DNA from: Flavobacterium sp. Root420 | GTDB lineage: Bacteria > Bacteroidota > Bacteroidia > Flavobacteriales > Flavobacteriaceae | DNA: 64,000 nt | Direction of reading: 5' to 3' | Assembly (NCBI RefSeq): GCF_001427905.1 | Contig: NZ_LMEF01000001.1 | Coordinates: 124,394-188,393, forward strand | In this document: in pieces, positions 21,313-29,376 of the stretch | Layout: each line of letters opens with the position of its first letter | Position numbering within the stretch: the first letter of the stretch is position 1 | Program-made: the position numbers and the translations under genes | The notes under the pieces: generated by a model | Seen by the model: the letters and a program-made list of their open reading frames with translations, nothing else | Database searches by the model: none | Told to the model about the DNA's origin: nothing

Positions 21313-22419
21313 ATGAGTACAAACAACCTGTTTTCGGCATTTAACTTAAAAACGTTAAATCTTAAAAATAGAATCGTAATGGCGCCCATGACGCGCTCAT
21401 TTTCGCCAAACGGAATTCCAACTGATGAAGTAGCTTCTTACTACCAAAAAAGAGCTGAAGGGGAAGTTGGATTAATCTTATCTGAAGGAACTGTAATCAA
21501 CAGACCTTCATCATCAAATGATGCCAATGTACCTCATTTTCATGGAGAGGCAGCTTTAAAAGGATGGAAAAAAGTTATTGATGAAGTTCATGCTGCCGGT
21601 GGAAAAATGGGCCCACAAATCTGGCACATGGGAATTATGGACAACCATCATTCCGGATGGATTCCGCCAGTTCCTTTTGAAGGTCCATCTGGTTTAAACC
21701 GACCTGATTTTAGAAATGGAATCGCCATGACTGAGAAAGATATCGAAGATACCATTCTTGCTTTCGGTCAAGCGGCTGCCGATGCCAAAAAATTAGGTTT
21801 TGATACCGTTGAAATTCACGGCGCGCACGGTTATTTGATCGACCAGTTCTTTAGAGCTGAAACGAATTTACGTACTGATATTTATGGTGGAAAAACATTG
21901 CCGGAACGTAATCGTTTTGCCATTGAAGTCGTAAAAGAAGTAAGAAAACAAGTAGGTGACGATTTCGCTGTTATTATGCGTTTTTCTCAATTTAAACCTT
22001 CTGATTACAATTATAAACTGGCTAAAAATCCACAGGAATTAGAAGCATGGCTTACGCCTCTCGTTGACGCCGGTGTTGATATTTTACACTGTTCTCAACG
22101 TCGTTTCTGGGAACCTGAATTCGAAGAATCTGATTTGAATTTTGCAGGATGGGCTAAAAAAGTTACCGGAGCACCAACTATTACAGTAGGTTCTGTTGGA
22201 CTTTCAGGCGATTTCTTCGGAGCATTTGCCGGAGAAAGTTCAGAACCAACATCTTTAGAAGAATTAAACAGACGTTTCGACAGAGGCGATTTTGATTTGG
22301 TTGCCGTTGGAAGACCTCTTTTATCCGACCCGAATTGGGTTGCGAAAATCAAAGCCGGAAAAACAGCTGAGTTGAAAGGTTTTAGTAAAGAAGCTTTGGG
22401 ACAATTGGTTTTAGAATAA
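21313..22419 (+). CDS. Old Yellow Enzyme family NADH:flavin oxidoreductase
   Basis: 368 residues forming an FMN-binding TIM barrel: FSAFNLKTLNLKNRIVMAPM (Thr in MTRS near the flavin), PQIWHMGIM (Trp/His), GFDTVEIHGAHGYLIDQFFR (substrate HxxH-type region), YGGKTLPERNRFAIEVV, and FDLVAVGRPLLSDPNWV at the phosphate site. Members reduce the C=C bond of enones, nitro esters or N-ethylmaleimide. The gene is directly behind the ArsR regulator and shares its promoter. A terminator sits 142 bases downstream at 22561-22595. Confidence 0.95.
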   Translation: MSTNNLFSAFNLKTLNLKNRIVMAPMTRSFSPNGIPTDEVASYYQKRAEGEVGLILSEGTVINRPSSSNDANVPHFHGEAALKGWKKVIDEVHAAGGKMGPQIWHMGIMDNHHSGWIPPVPFEGPSGLNRPDFRNGIAMTEKDIEDTILAFGQAAADAKKLGFDTVEIHGAHGYLIDQFFRAETNLRTDIYGGKTLPERNRFAIEVVKEVRKQVGDDFAVIMRFSQFKPSDYNYKLAKNPQELEAWLTPLVDAGVDILHCSQRRFWEPEFEESDLNFAGWAKKVTGAPTITVGSVGLSGDFFGAFAGESSEPTSLEELNRRFDRGDFDLVAVGRPLLSDPNWVAKIKAGKTAELKGFSKEALGQLVLE

Positions 22420-22560
22420 GTCTTTTTTAAGGCACAGAGATGCAAAGGTGCAAAGGGACAAAGGTTTTTCTTTCCGCCTTTCAATCATAAATTGCCCGCG
22501 GATTGAACGGATTTATACTGTTAACGCTGATTTTAAATCATTTTAATCTTTGGTAAAAAT

Positions 22561-22595
22561 AAAAGGGATGAAACAAATTATGTTTCATCCCTTTT
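22561..22595 (+). terminator. Terminator of the ArsR-OYE operon
   Basis: A 15-bp stem (AAAAGGGATGAAACA, 22561-22575, with complement 22581-22595) closes a five-base loop and is followed by TT. The 140 bases before it contain a family C half-repeat (GCAAAGGTGCAAAGGGACAA, 22440-22460). Confidence 0.85.
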
Positions 22596-22660
22596 TTGAA
22601 TAGCTAATAACTAACAAAATTAGAAATTCAATCTTTTTAAATTAGTTGCAGAGGTACAAA

Positions 22661-22692
22661 GGAACAAAGGTTTTAGCCTATGAACCTTTGTT
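22661..22692 (-). repeat. Family C palindrome abutting the acyltransferase stop
   Basis: GGAACAAAGGTT at 22661-22672 and its complement AACCTTTGTTCC ending in the stop codon region form a 12-bp stem. The reverse-strand TAG of the acyltransferase (22696-22694) is part of the repeat word TAGGAACAAAGG, as at the alcohol dehydrogenase end (8298-8296). Confidence 0.7.
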
Positions 22693-22693
22693 C

Positions 22694-23833
22694 CTATGCC
22701 ACTTTGCTTCTTCTTTGAAATTTCTTTTGAAGCCAATTTCTAACAGGTTCATCGTATAATTTCAGGCATAAATACGCAATTACAATGCTGGTAATTAAAA
22801 CACCTATCCCTACAACGTAACCATCTTCCAATGCTATTTTATTATCGACAACCCAGGCAAAATACCAATAAATAAGTGGGTAATGTGTGATATAAATGGG
22901 ATAGGAAATATCTCCTAAAAGCTTGCATATTTTAGCAGAAAAAGCACTTTTAATTTCACCGCCCGCTCCAATTGCCACAATAAGAGGAAATACTAAAATA
23001 ATACAGAAAGATTCATACAAACCGTTCATCCATAAGCTGTTTTCATCTCCAATTCTTGGTATGATTAGCACTGCTGAAATCATTAAACTACAAACCCAGA
23101 AAGCGCCTTTGATGTGAATTAGTTTTCCTAAACGAGAAAGTAAAACGCCGGCAAAAAACGGATATAACAAACGGGTAAAACCAACGTTCATCTGTTCCAA
23201 ATTTAAGGACCAACCACCAATCACATCTCCTTTTGGTCCAAAAACAGTATAATTGATCAGCAGACCGGCGAATATCAATACAAAAACGGTCATGACTTTA
23301 TTCGAGAATTTACGAAATAAGACAGCGTATAAAATATTGGCTATGTATTCGAAGAAAAGCGACCATGCCGGCCCGTCAAGCGGATGCATTTCTCCCCATC
23401 CCCTAATTTCCATCGAGGGCGGAACTGGAAGCAATGTAAATCCAATAATCATGGTTAAAATCAATTTCCAGACTGGCATTCCGGCAATCTGCGGAAACAA
23501 AATATCCGAAGCCTGAAAATAGTAGAATATGGCGCCAATAATCATTCCCATAATGACCATGGGCTGCAAACGAATCAAACGTCGTTTGTAAAACTCCCAT
23601 TGTGTCATTTTTGCCCAGCGATCGTCATAAGCATAAGCCACAACAAAGCCCGATAAAAGAAAAAAGAAATCAACAGCTAAATAACCGTGATTGATAATTT
23701 GTTTAAATCTGCTTCCGCCGTTATGCGCTTCGAAAATATGAAAAGCAACAACTAAAATTGCGGCTACTCCACGCAGACCGTCCAGAATTTCATAATGTTT
23801 TTTGGGCTGAATATCAATAGAAGTTGAACTCAT
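22694..23833 (-). CDS. Acyltransferase family 3 membrane protein (OafA/YrhL-like)
   Basis: 379 residues with about ten membrane helices. The N-terminus carries the family signature YEILDGLRGVAAILVVAFHIFEAH with the catalytic-type His, then GYLAVDFFFLLSGFVVAYAY, FYKRRLIRLQPM, and GPAWSLFFEYIANILYAVLF. The C-terminal part has LGDISYPIYITHYPLIYWYF. These proteins move acetyl or other acyl groups to surface polysaccharides, or to secreted sugars or lipids. Acceptor unknown. It stands alone on this strand, its stop codon overlapping a family C repeat. Confidence 0.93.
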   Translation of the reverse strand: MSSTSIDIQPKKHYEILDGLRGVAAILVVAFHIFEAHNGGSRFKQIINHGYLAVDFFFLLSGFVVAYAYDDRWAKMTQWEFYKRRLIRLQPMVIMGMIIGAIFYYFQASDILFPQIAGMPVWKLILTMIIGFTLLPVPPSMEIRGWGEMHPLDGPAWSLFFEYIANILYAVLFRKFSNKVMTVFVLIFAGLLINYTVFGPKGDVIGGWSLNLEQMNVGFTRLLYPFFAGVLLSRLGKLIHIKGAFWVCSLMISAVLIIPRIGDENSLWMNGLYESFCIILVFPLIVAIGAGGEIKSAFSAKICKLLGDISYPIYITHYPLIYWYFAWVVDNKIALEDGYVVGIGVLITSIVIAYLCLKLYDEPVRNWLQKKFQRRSKVA

Positions 23834-23891
23834 AAAAAATGGTTAATGGTTAGTTAATAGTTAGTTATTAATGGTTAATTGAAAACTTATT

Positions 23892-24008
23892 TTACCGCAA
23901 AGTTCGCAAAGGGTTTATGCAAAGATCGCTACACAAAGCTTTGCGAACTTACTTAAAGCCAATTGTAAACACAGCAAAAAAAATACTTTGCGATCTTTAC
24001 GATAAAAT
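23892..24008. repeat. Family A repeat pair
   Basis: TTACCGCAAAGTTCGCAAAG at 23892 and ACAAAGCTTTGCGAACTTAC near 23932-23952 form one hairpin. A further right-arm copy CTTTGCGATCTTTACGATAA lies near 23987-24006. They fill the gap between the acyltransferase start and the DUF1349 end; the words TTAATGGTTAGTTAATAG at 23847-23880 are simple iterated sequence. Confidence 0.6.
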
Positions 24009-24092
24009 TACCTGCAAACATAAGAGATCACAAGGTTTAAGCAAAACTACATAATTATCTAATTTTCTAATTGACTCAATTATCTAAGTAAT

Positions 24093-24743
24093 CTATTCCT
24101 GATGATTCTTAAGCCACTCCAGTCTCCTTTGATCCGGTAAATGTGTTACTTTAAAATTTTCAAATTTAGCTTCAAAACCTTTTCCGTCTGGTGATGCGGC
24201 CATCAAACCAACCATTACTGGCGTATTGTCTTGCAACGGCGCGTTTCTGGTCAGGATATAATTTTTATCGTCATAAGAGAAAAACACTTCAACAGCATCT
24301 AATCTTCTTACTACTTTGATCCAGACAAAGGGCGGTGCTTTGTCTAGTGTTGTTACGCTCCAATCGCTTTTATCATGCGTTACAACGGTGCTGATATTAA
24401 ATTTTCCGTCCACAAATTCGACTCCGGTTTTAATGTAGTTTTTTTCGTCAATGCGAATCATTAATCCCATTTGATCAAAACGGGCGATGTAATTGCCTGT
24501 TATTTTTACTTTGGCTTCAAATTCTCCGCCGTAAGTCGCGTAATAAAATGGTGCATCATCAACGGTAAACCCGTAATGCGAAATACGCCAATAATCGCTG
24601 CTCGCGGTTACATTCATAATCAAAGCATTGTTTTTAATTTCCCATTTTTCAGGCTCATTAAACCATTGCATTTTATTCAGGCTTTGCGCGGAAAGATTTT
24701 GTGCTACAAATAAAGTGATAACACAAAGTAGAATATTTTTCAT
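24093..24743 (-). CDS. DUF1349 (concanavalin-like) exported protein
   Basis: 216 residues from the ATG at 24743, which begins a clear signal peptide (MKNILLCVITLFVAQNLSAQ); a longer upstream frame is unlikely. The mature part is a beta-sandwich of the DUF1349 type: WFNEPEKWEIKNNALIM, DYWRISHYGF, FEAKVKITGNYIARFDQMGL, VEFVDGKFNISTVVT, and GLMAASPDGKGFEAKFENFKV. Such proteins bind or process carbohydrates, and some relatives are sugar-binding modules. It lies downstream of the GH3 glucosidase on the same strand, so a role in the same sugar pathway is plausible. The GH3 terminator between them suggests separate transcripts. Confidence 0.85.
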   Translation of the reverse strand: MKNILLCVITLFVAQNLSAQSLNKMQWFNEPEKWEIKNNALIMNVTASSDYWRISHYGFTVDDAPFYYATYGGEFEAKVKITGNYIARFDQMGLMIRIDEKNYIKTGVEFVDGKFNISTVVTHDKSDWSVTTLDKAPPFVWIKVVRRLDAVEVFFSYDDKNYILTRNAPLQDNTPVMVGLMAASPDGKGFEAKFENFKVTHLPDQRRLEWLKNHQE

Positions 24744-24902
24744 GTCATTTATTTTTTTAACAGTAAACATTTTATTTATTTTTTGAACCATTAAGAGATT
24801 AAGAAAAATTAAGTTTAAGCTCGTTGAACTTTACTTTCTTAATCTATATTTTTTAAAACACAAAGCTTAATTAACTTAATTGGTAAAAAATCAAAAAGAA
24901 AA

Positions 24903-24926
24903 GCTGCAACATTTTACCATTGCAGC
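24903..24926 (-). terminator. Terminator of the GH3 gene
   Basis: On the reverse strand GCTGCAA, ten-base loop, TTGCAGC, then TTTTCTTTTTGATTTTTT. It lies about 35 bases after the GH3 stop. Confidence 0.75.
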
Positions 24927-24959
24927 CCTACAACCAACCAATTTAGAAAATTAATGAAA

Positions 24960-27176
24960 TTATTGAAGTGAAAAATTCACTTTAGATTTTATATCTGTAG
25001 ATGATGCCCCGATAATGGCTTCAAAAGCTCCCGGTTCAGCAACCCATTCGTGTTTTTTGTCGTCGAAGAAACTCAAAGCAGTTTTATCAACAGTAAAAGT
25101 TACCGTCTTCTCTTCTCCTGCTTTTAGTGAAACTTTTTCAAAGCCTTTTAATTCCTTAATTGGTCGGATCAAAGAAGATTTTAAATCGCTGATATAAAGC
25201 TGCACTACTTCAGAACCTTCTCTGTTTCCTGTATTTTTTACTTTTACAGAAAATGTAATTTGATCTCCAGCCGACATTTGTTTTTTATCTGCAGTCACTT
25301 TTCCGTATTCAAAAGTGGTGTAACTTAACCCGTGCCCAAAAGAGAATAACGGTTTAATTTTTTGTTTGTCAGCCCAACGGTAACCCACAAAAATGCTTTC
25401 TTTGTAAGTTACATCTTCTCCTCCAGGAAAATCTCCTAAAGCGTGCGCTCCGTTATCAGATAATTTTACGGGGAAAGTAAAAGTCAATTTTCCGGAAGGA
25501 TTTACATCTCCAACTAAAACTGCCGCCAAAGCATTTCCGGCCTCTGTACCTAAAAACCATCCTTGTACAATTCCCGGAACTTCTTTTACCCACGGCATTG
25601 CCACAGCATTTCCTGAAATATTTACATAAACCAGATTTTTATTTACTTTCACTAACTCAGAAATCAATTTATCCTGACCGTATGAAAGCTCTAATCCTTT
25701 ACGGTCGTGGCCTTCATCATCCTGATTTGGACTTTTGTTCAAGCCTCCAATAAACAGCACAATATCAGCATCTTTAGCCACTTTTAAAGCTTCTGCGGTT
25801 AATTCTGCCGGAGAACGTTTTTCTTCTAAACTTACTTTTGCAATAACTCCATTATAATTACTTGTTGGGTCTCCAACATAACCGCGAGCGTAAACAATCT
25901 CAGCCTGATTTCCAATTCTCTTTTTTAATCCTTCAAGCGGTGTAATTTCATATCTTGCTTTCAATGAAGAACTTCCTCCACCAACAGTCATCATTTTAAT
26001 GGCATTTTCTCCAATAACTGCAATCTTTTTAGTTTTAGAAAGATTGATTGGCAAAATGTTGTTGTTATTTTGAAGTAATACAATTCCTTCTTCAGCAATT
26101 TTTAAACCTGCTTTAGCATGTTCTTCAGTTCCAAAAGATCCAAAAGGTCTGTTTTTATTCATAGTTGTCAAGAAAGATAAACGTAAAATACGACGTACTT
26201 TTTCGTCTAACTCTTTAGTTCCAATCTCTCCTTTTCTAATCATTTCTGAATAGGGTTTTGCCAAATAATAGTTGTCATAAGCATTACTTGTTCCCCATGA
26301 AAGTCCGTTGGTCCAGGAACCAAATTCCATATCCAAACCATTATGAATCGCCTGTTTGGTATCATGAACACCACCCCAATCTGAGATTACAACACCTTTG
26401 AAACCCCATTCTCCACGAAGAATATCGTTTAACAAAAACTCATTGTGGCAACATTGCTGTCCTTTGTATTTGTTGTAAGATCCCATAATTGCCCAGGCAT
26501 CTCCCTCTTGTACAGCCGCTTTAAAAGCCGGCAAGTAAATTTCATATAAAGCACGATCATCTACAACTACGTTTACAGTATTACGGTTTGTTTCCTGATT
26601 GTTTAAAGCGAAATGTTTAACGCAGGCAGCGACTCCATTCGATTGAACTCCTTTAATATAAGGAACCACCATTTTTGAAGTTAAGAAAGGATCCTCTCCC
26701 ATATATTCGAAATTACGACCGTTTAATGGCGTTCTGTAGATATTTACTCCAGGTCCTAATAGTACATTTTTGTTACGGTAACGTGCTTCTTCTCCAATTG
26801 ATTTTCCGTATAAAGAAGCCAATTCTTTGTTCCATGTTGCAGAAAGTGTTGTTAACGCCGGAAATGCAATACAAGAATCATTTGTCCAGCCTGCCTGGTC
26901 CCACTCATCCCATTTAACTTCTGTACGAATTCCGTGTGGCCCGTCGGTCATCCAGTTTTCCGGAATTCCGAGACGCTGTACACCTGGTGAACTGAATTTA
27001 GACTGCGCATGAATCATGGCGATTTTTTCTGCAGTTGTCATTTTTGCAAGTGCATCTTCTACACGTTCATTAATTGGCTTTTTATCATCCAGATAAACAG
27101 GAACATTGTTTTGGGCATTCATCCCAAACGAACTCAGCATCAATAGAACAAGAAGAGTTTTAACGTTTTTAAACAT
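24960..27176 (-). CDS. Glycoside hydrolase family 3 beta-glucosidase
   Basis: 738 residues with a signal peptide (1-21). The N-terminal TIM barrel has WMTDGPHGIRTEVKWDEWDQ, NVLLGPGVNIYRTPLNGRNF, VAACVKHFALNNQETNRN, and the nucleophile Asp in GVVISDWGGVHD (about residue 262). The alpha/beta domain has EGIVLLQNNNNILPINL and DIVLFIGGLNKSPNQDDEGHDR, with the general acid region. A C-terminal fibronectin III-like domain has VKVKNTGNREGSEVVQLYIS. This is a complete periplasmic exo-beta-glucosidase, xylosidase being an alternative. A TACTTTTG -7 box (27233-27226 on the reverse strand) lies upstream. A SusR-like regulator follows upstream on the same strand. Confidence 0.95.
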   Translation of the reverse strand: MFKNVKTLLVLLMLSSFGMNAQNNVPVYLDDKKPINERVEDALAKMTTAEKIAMIHAQSKFSSPGVQRLGIPENWMTDGPHGIRTEVKWDEWDQAGWTNDSCIAFPALTTLSATWNKELASLYGKSIGEEARYRNKNVLLGPGVNIYRTPLNGRNFEYMGEDPFLTSKMVVPYIKGVQSNGVAACVKHFALNNQETNRNTVNVVVDDRALYEIYLPAFKAAVQEGDAWAIMGSYNKYKGQQCCHNEFLLNDILRGEWGFKGVVISDWGGVHDTKQAIHNGLDMEFGSWTNGLSWGTSNAYDNYYLAKPYSEMIRKGEIGTKELDEKVRRILRLSFLTTMNKNRPFGSFGTEEHAKAGLKIAEEGIVLLQNNNNILPINLSKTKKIAVIGENAIKMMTVGGGSSSLKARYEITPLEGLKKRIGNQAEIVYARGYVGDPTSNYNGVIAKVSLEEKRSPAELTAEALKVAKDADIVLFIGGLNKSPNQDDEGHDRKGLELSYGQDKLISELVKVNKNLVYVNISGNAVAMPWVKEVPGIVQGWFLGTEAGNALAAVLVGDVNPSGKLTFTFPVKLSDNGAHALGDFPGGEDVTYKESIFVGYRWADKQKIKPLFSFGHGLSYTTFEYGKVTADKKQMSAGDQITFSVKVKNTGNREGSEVVQLYISDLKSSLIRPIKELKGFEKVSLKAGEEKTVTFTVDKTALSFFDDKKHEWVAEPGAFEAIIGASSTDIKSKVNFSLQ

Positions 27177-27383
27177 AACTATATAATTTATTAAAGCATT
27201 TAATTTACAAGCAGGGACTTTTAGTCAAAAGTACCTTATAATAATATTGTAAAGCTAAAACGTTATAGTTCGTGTTAGAATTTTAAACGGAAAAAAGTAG
27301 TGAAATAAAAAATTAAAATAATGATTATTAGATATTTGATATTTTTTAAGAGATAAAAAAAGTAGTGGATTTAAAATAAATCA

Positions 27384-29024
27384 TTACATTTTCAATGAAA
27401 TTAAACCGATTTTCATGACCATTTCTTCAAAGTCATTTCGGGAAACTGCCGCTTTATTTCGGGCTCTGGTACGATAGTTATAAATAGTGCTTAAAGAATA
27501 ACGAAGAAAAGCGGCAATTTTAACGCTGTCGGTAATCCCAAGTCGGATAAGTGCAAAAATGCGAAGTTCAGTATTTAGTAATTCGCCTTGTTTCAAAACA
27601 AACTGTTCTTCTTTAATAATCAACTCATTAAAATCTTTTACAAAAGTTGGATATAGATTTAGAAAGATAATATCAAAATTCTTGTATAATTCTTCCAGCT
27701 CATTATCAACCAAAGTTGTTGATTTAAGCATTCTATAAATTTCATCAAATTGTTTTGCTGTCGCTTTTTTGTTTAAAATAATGCGGTAGTTTTCTAATTT
27801 ATTAATGTAAGCCGAGCAAAGACTAAAGAAATGTGCAATATATTCTTCTTTAATGTGATTTGATTCTGATAACTGTGCGTTACGCTCTTGTAACTGATTG
27901 TTAGTTTCGGTAATATCTTTGTTTAATTCGGCTAATTTTTGACTGGTTTCATAAAGTTCCCCGCGAATTCTGGATACCTTTTTCATTTGTTTGTAAACGT
28001 AAATTACAGCTACAATCAAAAATGCCGATAACAAACTAATGCATAAAAGATAAAGTTGAAGCTCTGTTTTACGTTTTGCTTCTTTTTCTAAGTAAACGGT
28101 GTTTATAATCGAATAAACTTCTGACATCAAAAGCGTACGAAATTGTACATTACAATAAAGTGCATCTTCAATCGCTGATTGTGTTAATTTGTATGCCATA
28201 TCGACATCGCCAATTTCATAAAAAACCAAAGCTAGTTCCTGAAGAGAAGCATTATCTTTATTCGCATTTTTTAAATCGGATGTAGCAGAAAGTGCGTAGT
28301 ATTTTTTTCGTAATTCTAATTGATGAGATTTTTCATAAATACTTCCTAAAAGATAGGTAATCATCGCGTATTGCGGATTATCTTCTTTGATGTTTTCAAG
28401 TAAACTCTTTAATTGTTTCTCAGCTGCACTCATTTTAAAGTACATGCTTCGTTGAATTTTGTTGATTTTATAATTTAGTGTGCCAGGATCTAATACCATC
28501 AAAAGAGAATCCCGATATTTCTGAATTTGCTGCATGTATTCAACACTATAACTATTGGCGGCATAATGTTCATAAAACTCACGATAGGCTACATAATAAT
28601 TGGGAAGTAATGCTTTTGACAATGTTTTTTTGTCAATGCTTTTAATAAGGACTTCAGATTCCCGGTATTTTCCTGAAGAGGAATAAAGTGTTACTAATTG
28701 TATTTTTGCTAAATTCGATAAATTCTTATTTTGAAGTTCGTCGGCAAGTTTTAGATTCTTTTTGACATAGAAAATAGCCGAATCTGAATTGAATTTTTGA
28801 TATTCTGTATATAATGTTTTGTTGTAGTTGTACTCCTGCTCTTTTGTTAAATCGTCTGATTTAATTTTTTTGAAGTTTAAAATTCGTTCTTCTTTCAGCT
28901 GAACATAGCGTTGTTTATTTCTTAAGGCATCATTCAGCTTATCCAAAATAGTATCTGTACTATCTGATGCATGAACCGGGTTACCTAAAAGAACCAATAA
29001 AAGAAATAACAAATAATTTTTCAA
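27384..29024 (-). CDS. SusR-like membrane regulator (TPR region, DUF6377 type)
   Basis: 546 residues from a TTG start at 29024, chosen because translation from it gives a clean signal peptide (MKNYLLFLLLVLLGNPVHAS). The longer frame opens at a TTG (29051) lying inside a TATATTTG promoter box (29056-29049). Order: helical tetratricopeptide-like repeats (about 20-310, periplasmic), one membrane helix (LLCISLLSAFLIVAVIYVYK), coiled coil, then a cytoplasmic C-terminal helix-turn-helix: LRIFALIRLGITDSVKIAAF and YSLSTIYNYRTRARNKA. SusR homologues sense oligosaccharides and activate polysaccharide-use genes. No SusCD pair is present, so its target is probably the GH3 gene. Confidence 0.85.
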   Translation of the reverse strand: MKNYLLFLLLVLLGNPVHASDSTDTILDKLNDALRNKQRYVQLKEERILNFKKIKSDDLTKEQEYNYNKTLYTEYQKFNSDSAIFYVKKNLKLADELQNKNLSNLAKIQLVTLYSSSGKYRESEVLIKSIDKKTLSKALLPNYYVAYREFYEHYAANSYSVEYMQQIQKYRDSLLMVLDPGTLNYKINKIQRSMYFKMSAAEKQLKSLLENIKEDNPQYAMITYLLGSIYEKSHQLELRKKYYALSATSDLKNANKDNASLQELALVFYEIGDVDMAYKLTQSAIEDALYCNVQFRTLLMSEVYSIINTVYLEKEAKRKTELQLYLLCISLLSAFLIVAVIYVYKQMKKVSRIRGELYETSQKLAELNKDITETNNQLQERNAQLSESNHIKEEYIAHFFSLCSAYINKLENYRIILNKKATAKQFDEIYRMLKSTTLVDNELEELYKNFDIIFLNLYPTFVKDFNELIIKEEQFVLKQGELLNTELRIFALIRLGITDSVKIAAFLRYSLSTIYNYRTRARNKAAVSRNDFEEMVMKIGLISLKM

Positions 29025-29211
29025 ACTAAATAAGATAAATAATATCCACAAATATAATTTTTAAAATCCTAAAATTTTAAAACAAAATAGGTAAAATTCG
29101 ACTTATTAGCTATAAGCAGAATTATTACAACGTCTTTTTGTTATAAATTTTATACTCGTTCTTCTAAACAAATACCATATTATTATCAGAAGAACTAGTC
29201 GCTCTATAAAG

Positions 29212-29270
29212 CGAGACTTTAATCTTTGTCGAGTTTCGAGTGTGATCCCTCGTTCCTCGGGATGACAAAA
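29212..29270. repeat. Solitary family B end
   Basis: Words TCTTTGTCGAGTTTCGAGTG then TGATCCCTCGTTCCTCGGGA and ATGACAAAAATGCG match the right half of the element at 20770-20833 (TTCTTTGTGGAGTTTTTAGT, TGATTTCTCC). Only one arm is present. The remaining bases of the 29052-29376 gap show nothing else besides the terminator and tandem repeat listed. Confidence 0.55.
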
Positions 29271-29296
29271 ATGCGTATACATTGTGGCAAAAAAAA

Positions 29297-29327
29297 GCTT
29301 TGTCAAAGTTTAAAACTTTGACAAAGC
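29297..29327 (-). terminator. Terminator of the acyl-CoA oxidase-like gene
   Basis: GCTTTGTCAAAGTTT (29297-29311) and AAACTTTGACAAAGC (29313-29327) are exact complements. On the reverse strand the stem is followed by TTTTTTTT. Confidence 0.9.
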
Positions 29328-29341
29328 CGAGATCTACTTTC

Positions 29342-29376
29342 TTTACTCTTTACTCTTTACTCTTTACTCTTTACTC
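29342..29376. repeat. Five perfect tandem copies of TTTACTC
   Basis: Five head-to-tail heptamers run from 29342 to 29376 and touch the stop codon of the gene ending at 29377. It lies between that stop and its terminator, so copy number change would only alter the 3' untranslated part. Confidence 0.9.

Noticed and set aside
29106..29306. 66-codon reverse frame in the gap beside the acyl-CoA oxidase gene
   Set aside because: Part of it is a translation of the family B repeat (CHPEERGITLE), and the rest has no coding character.
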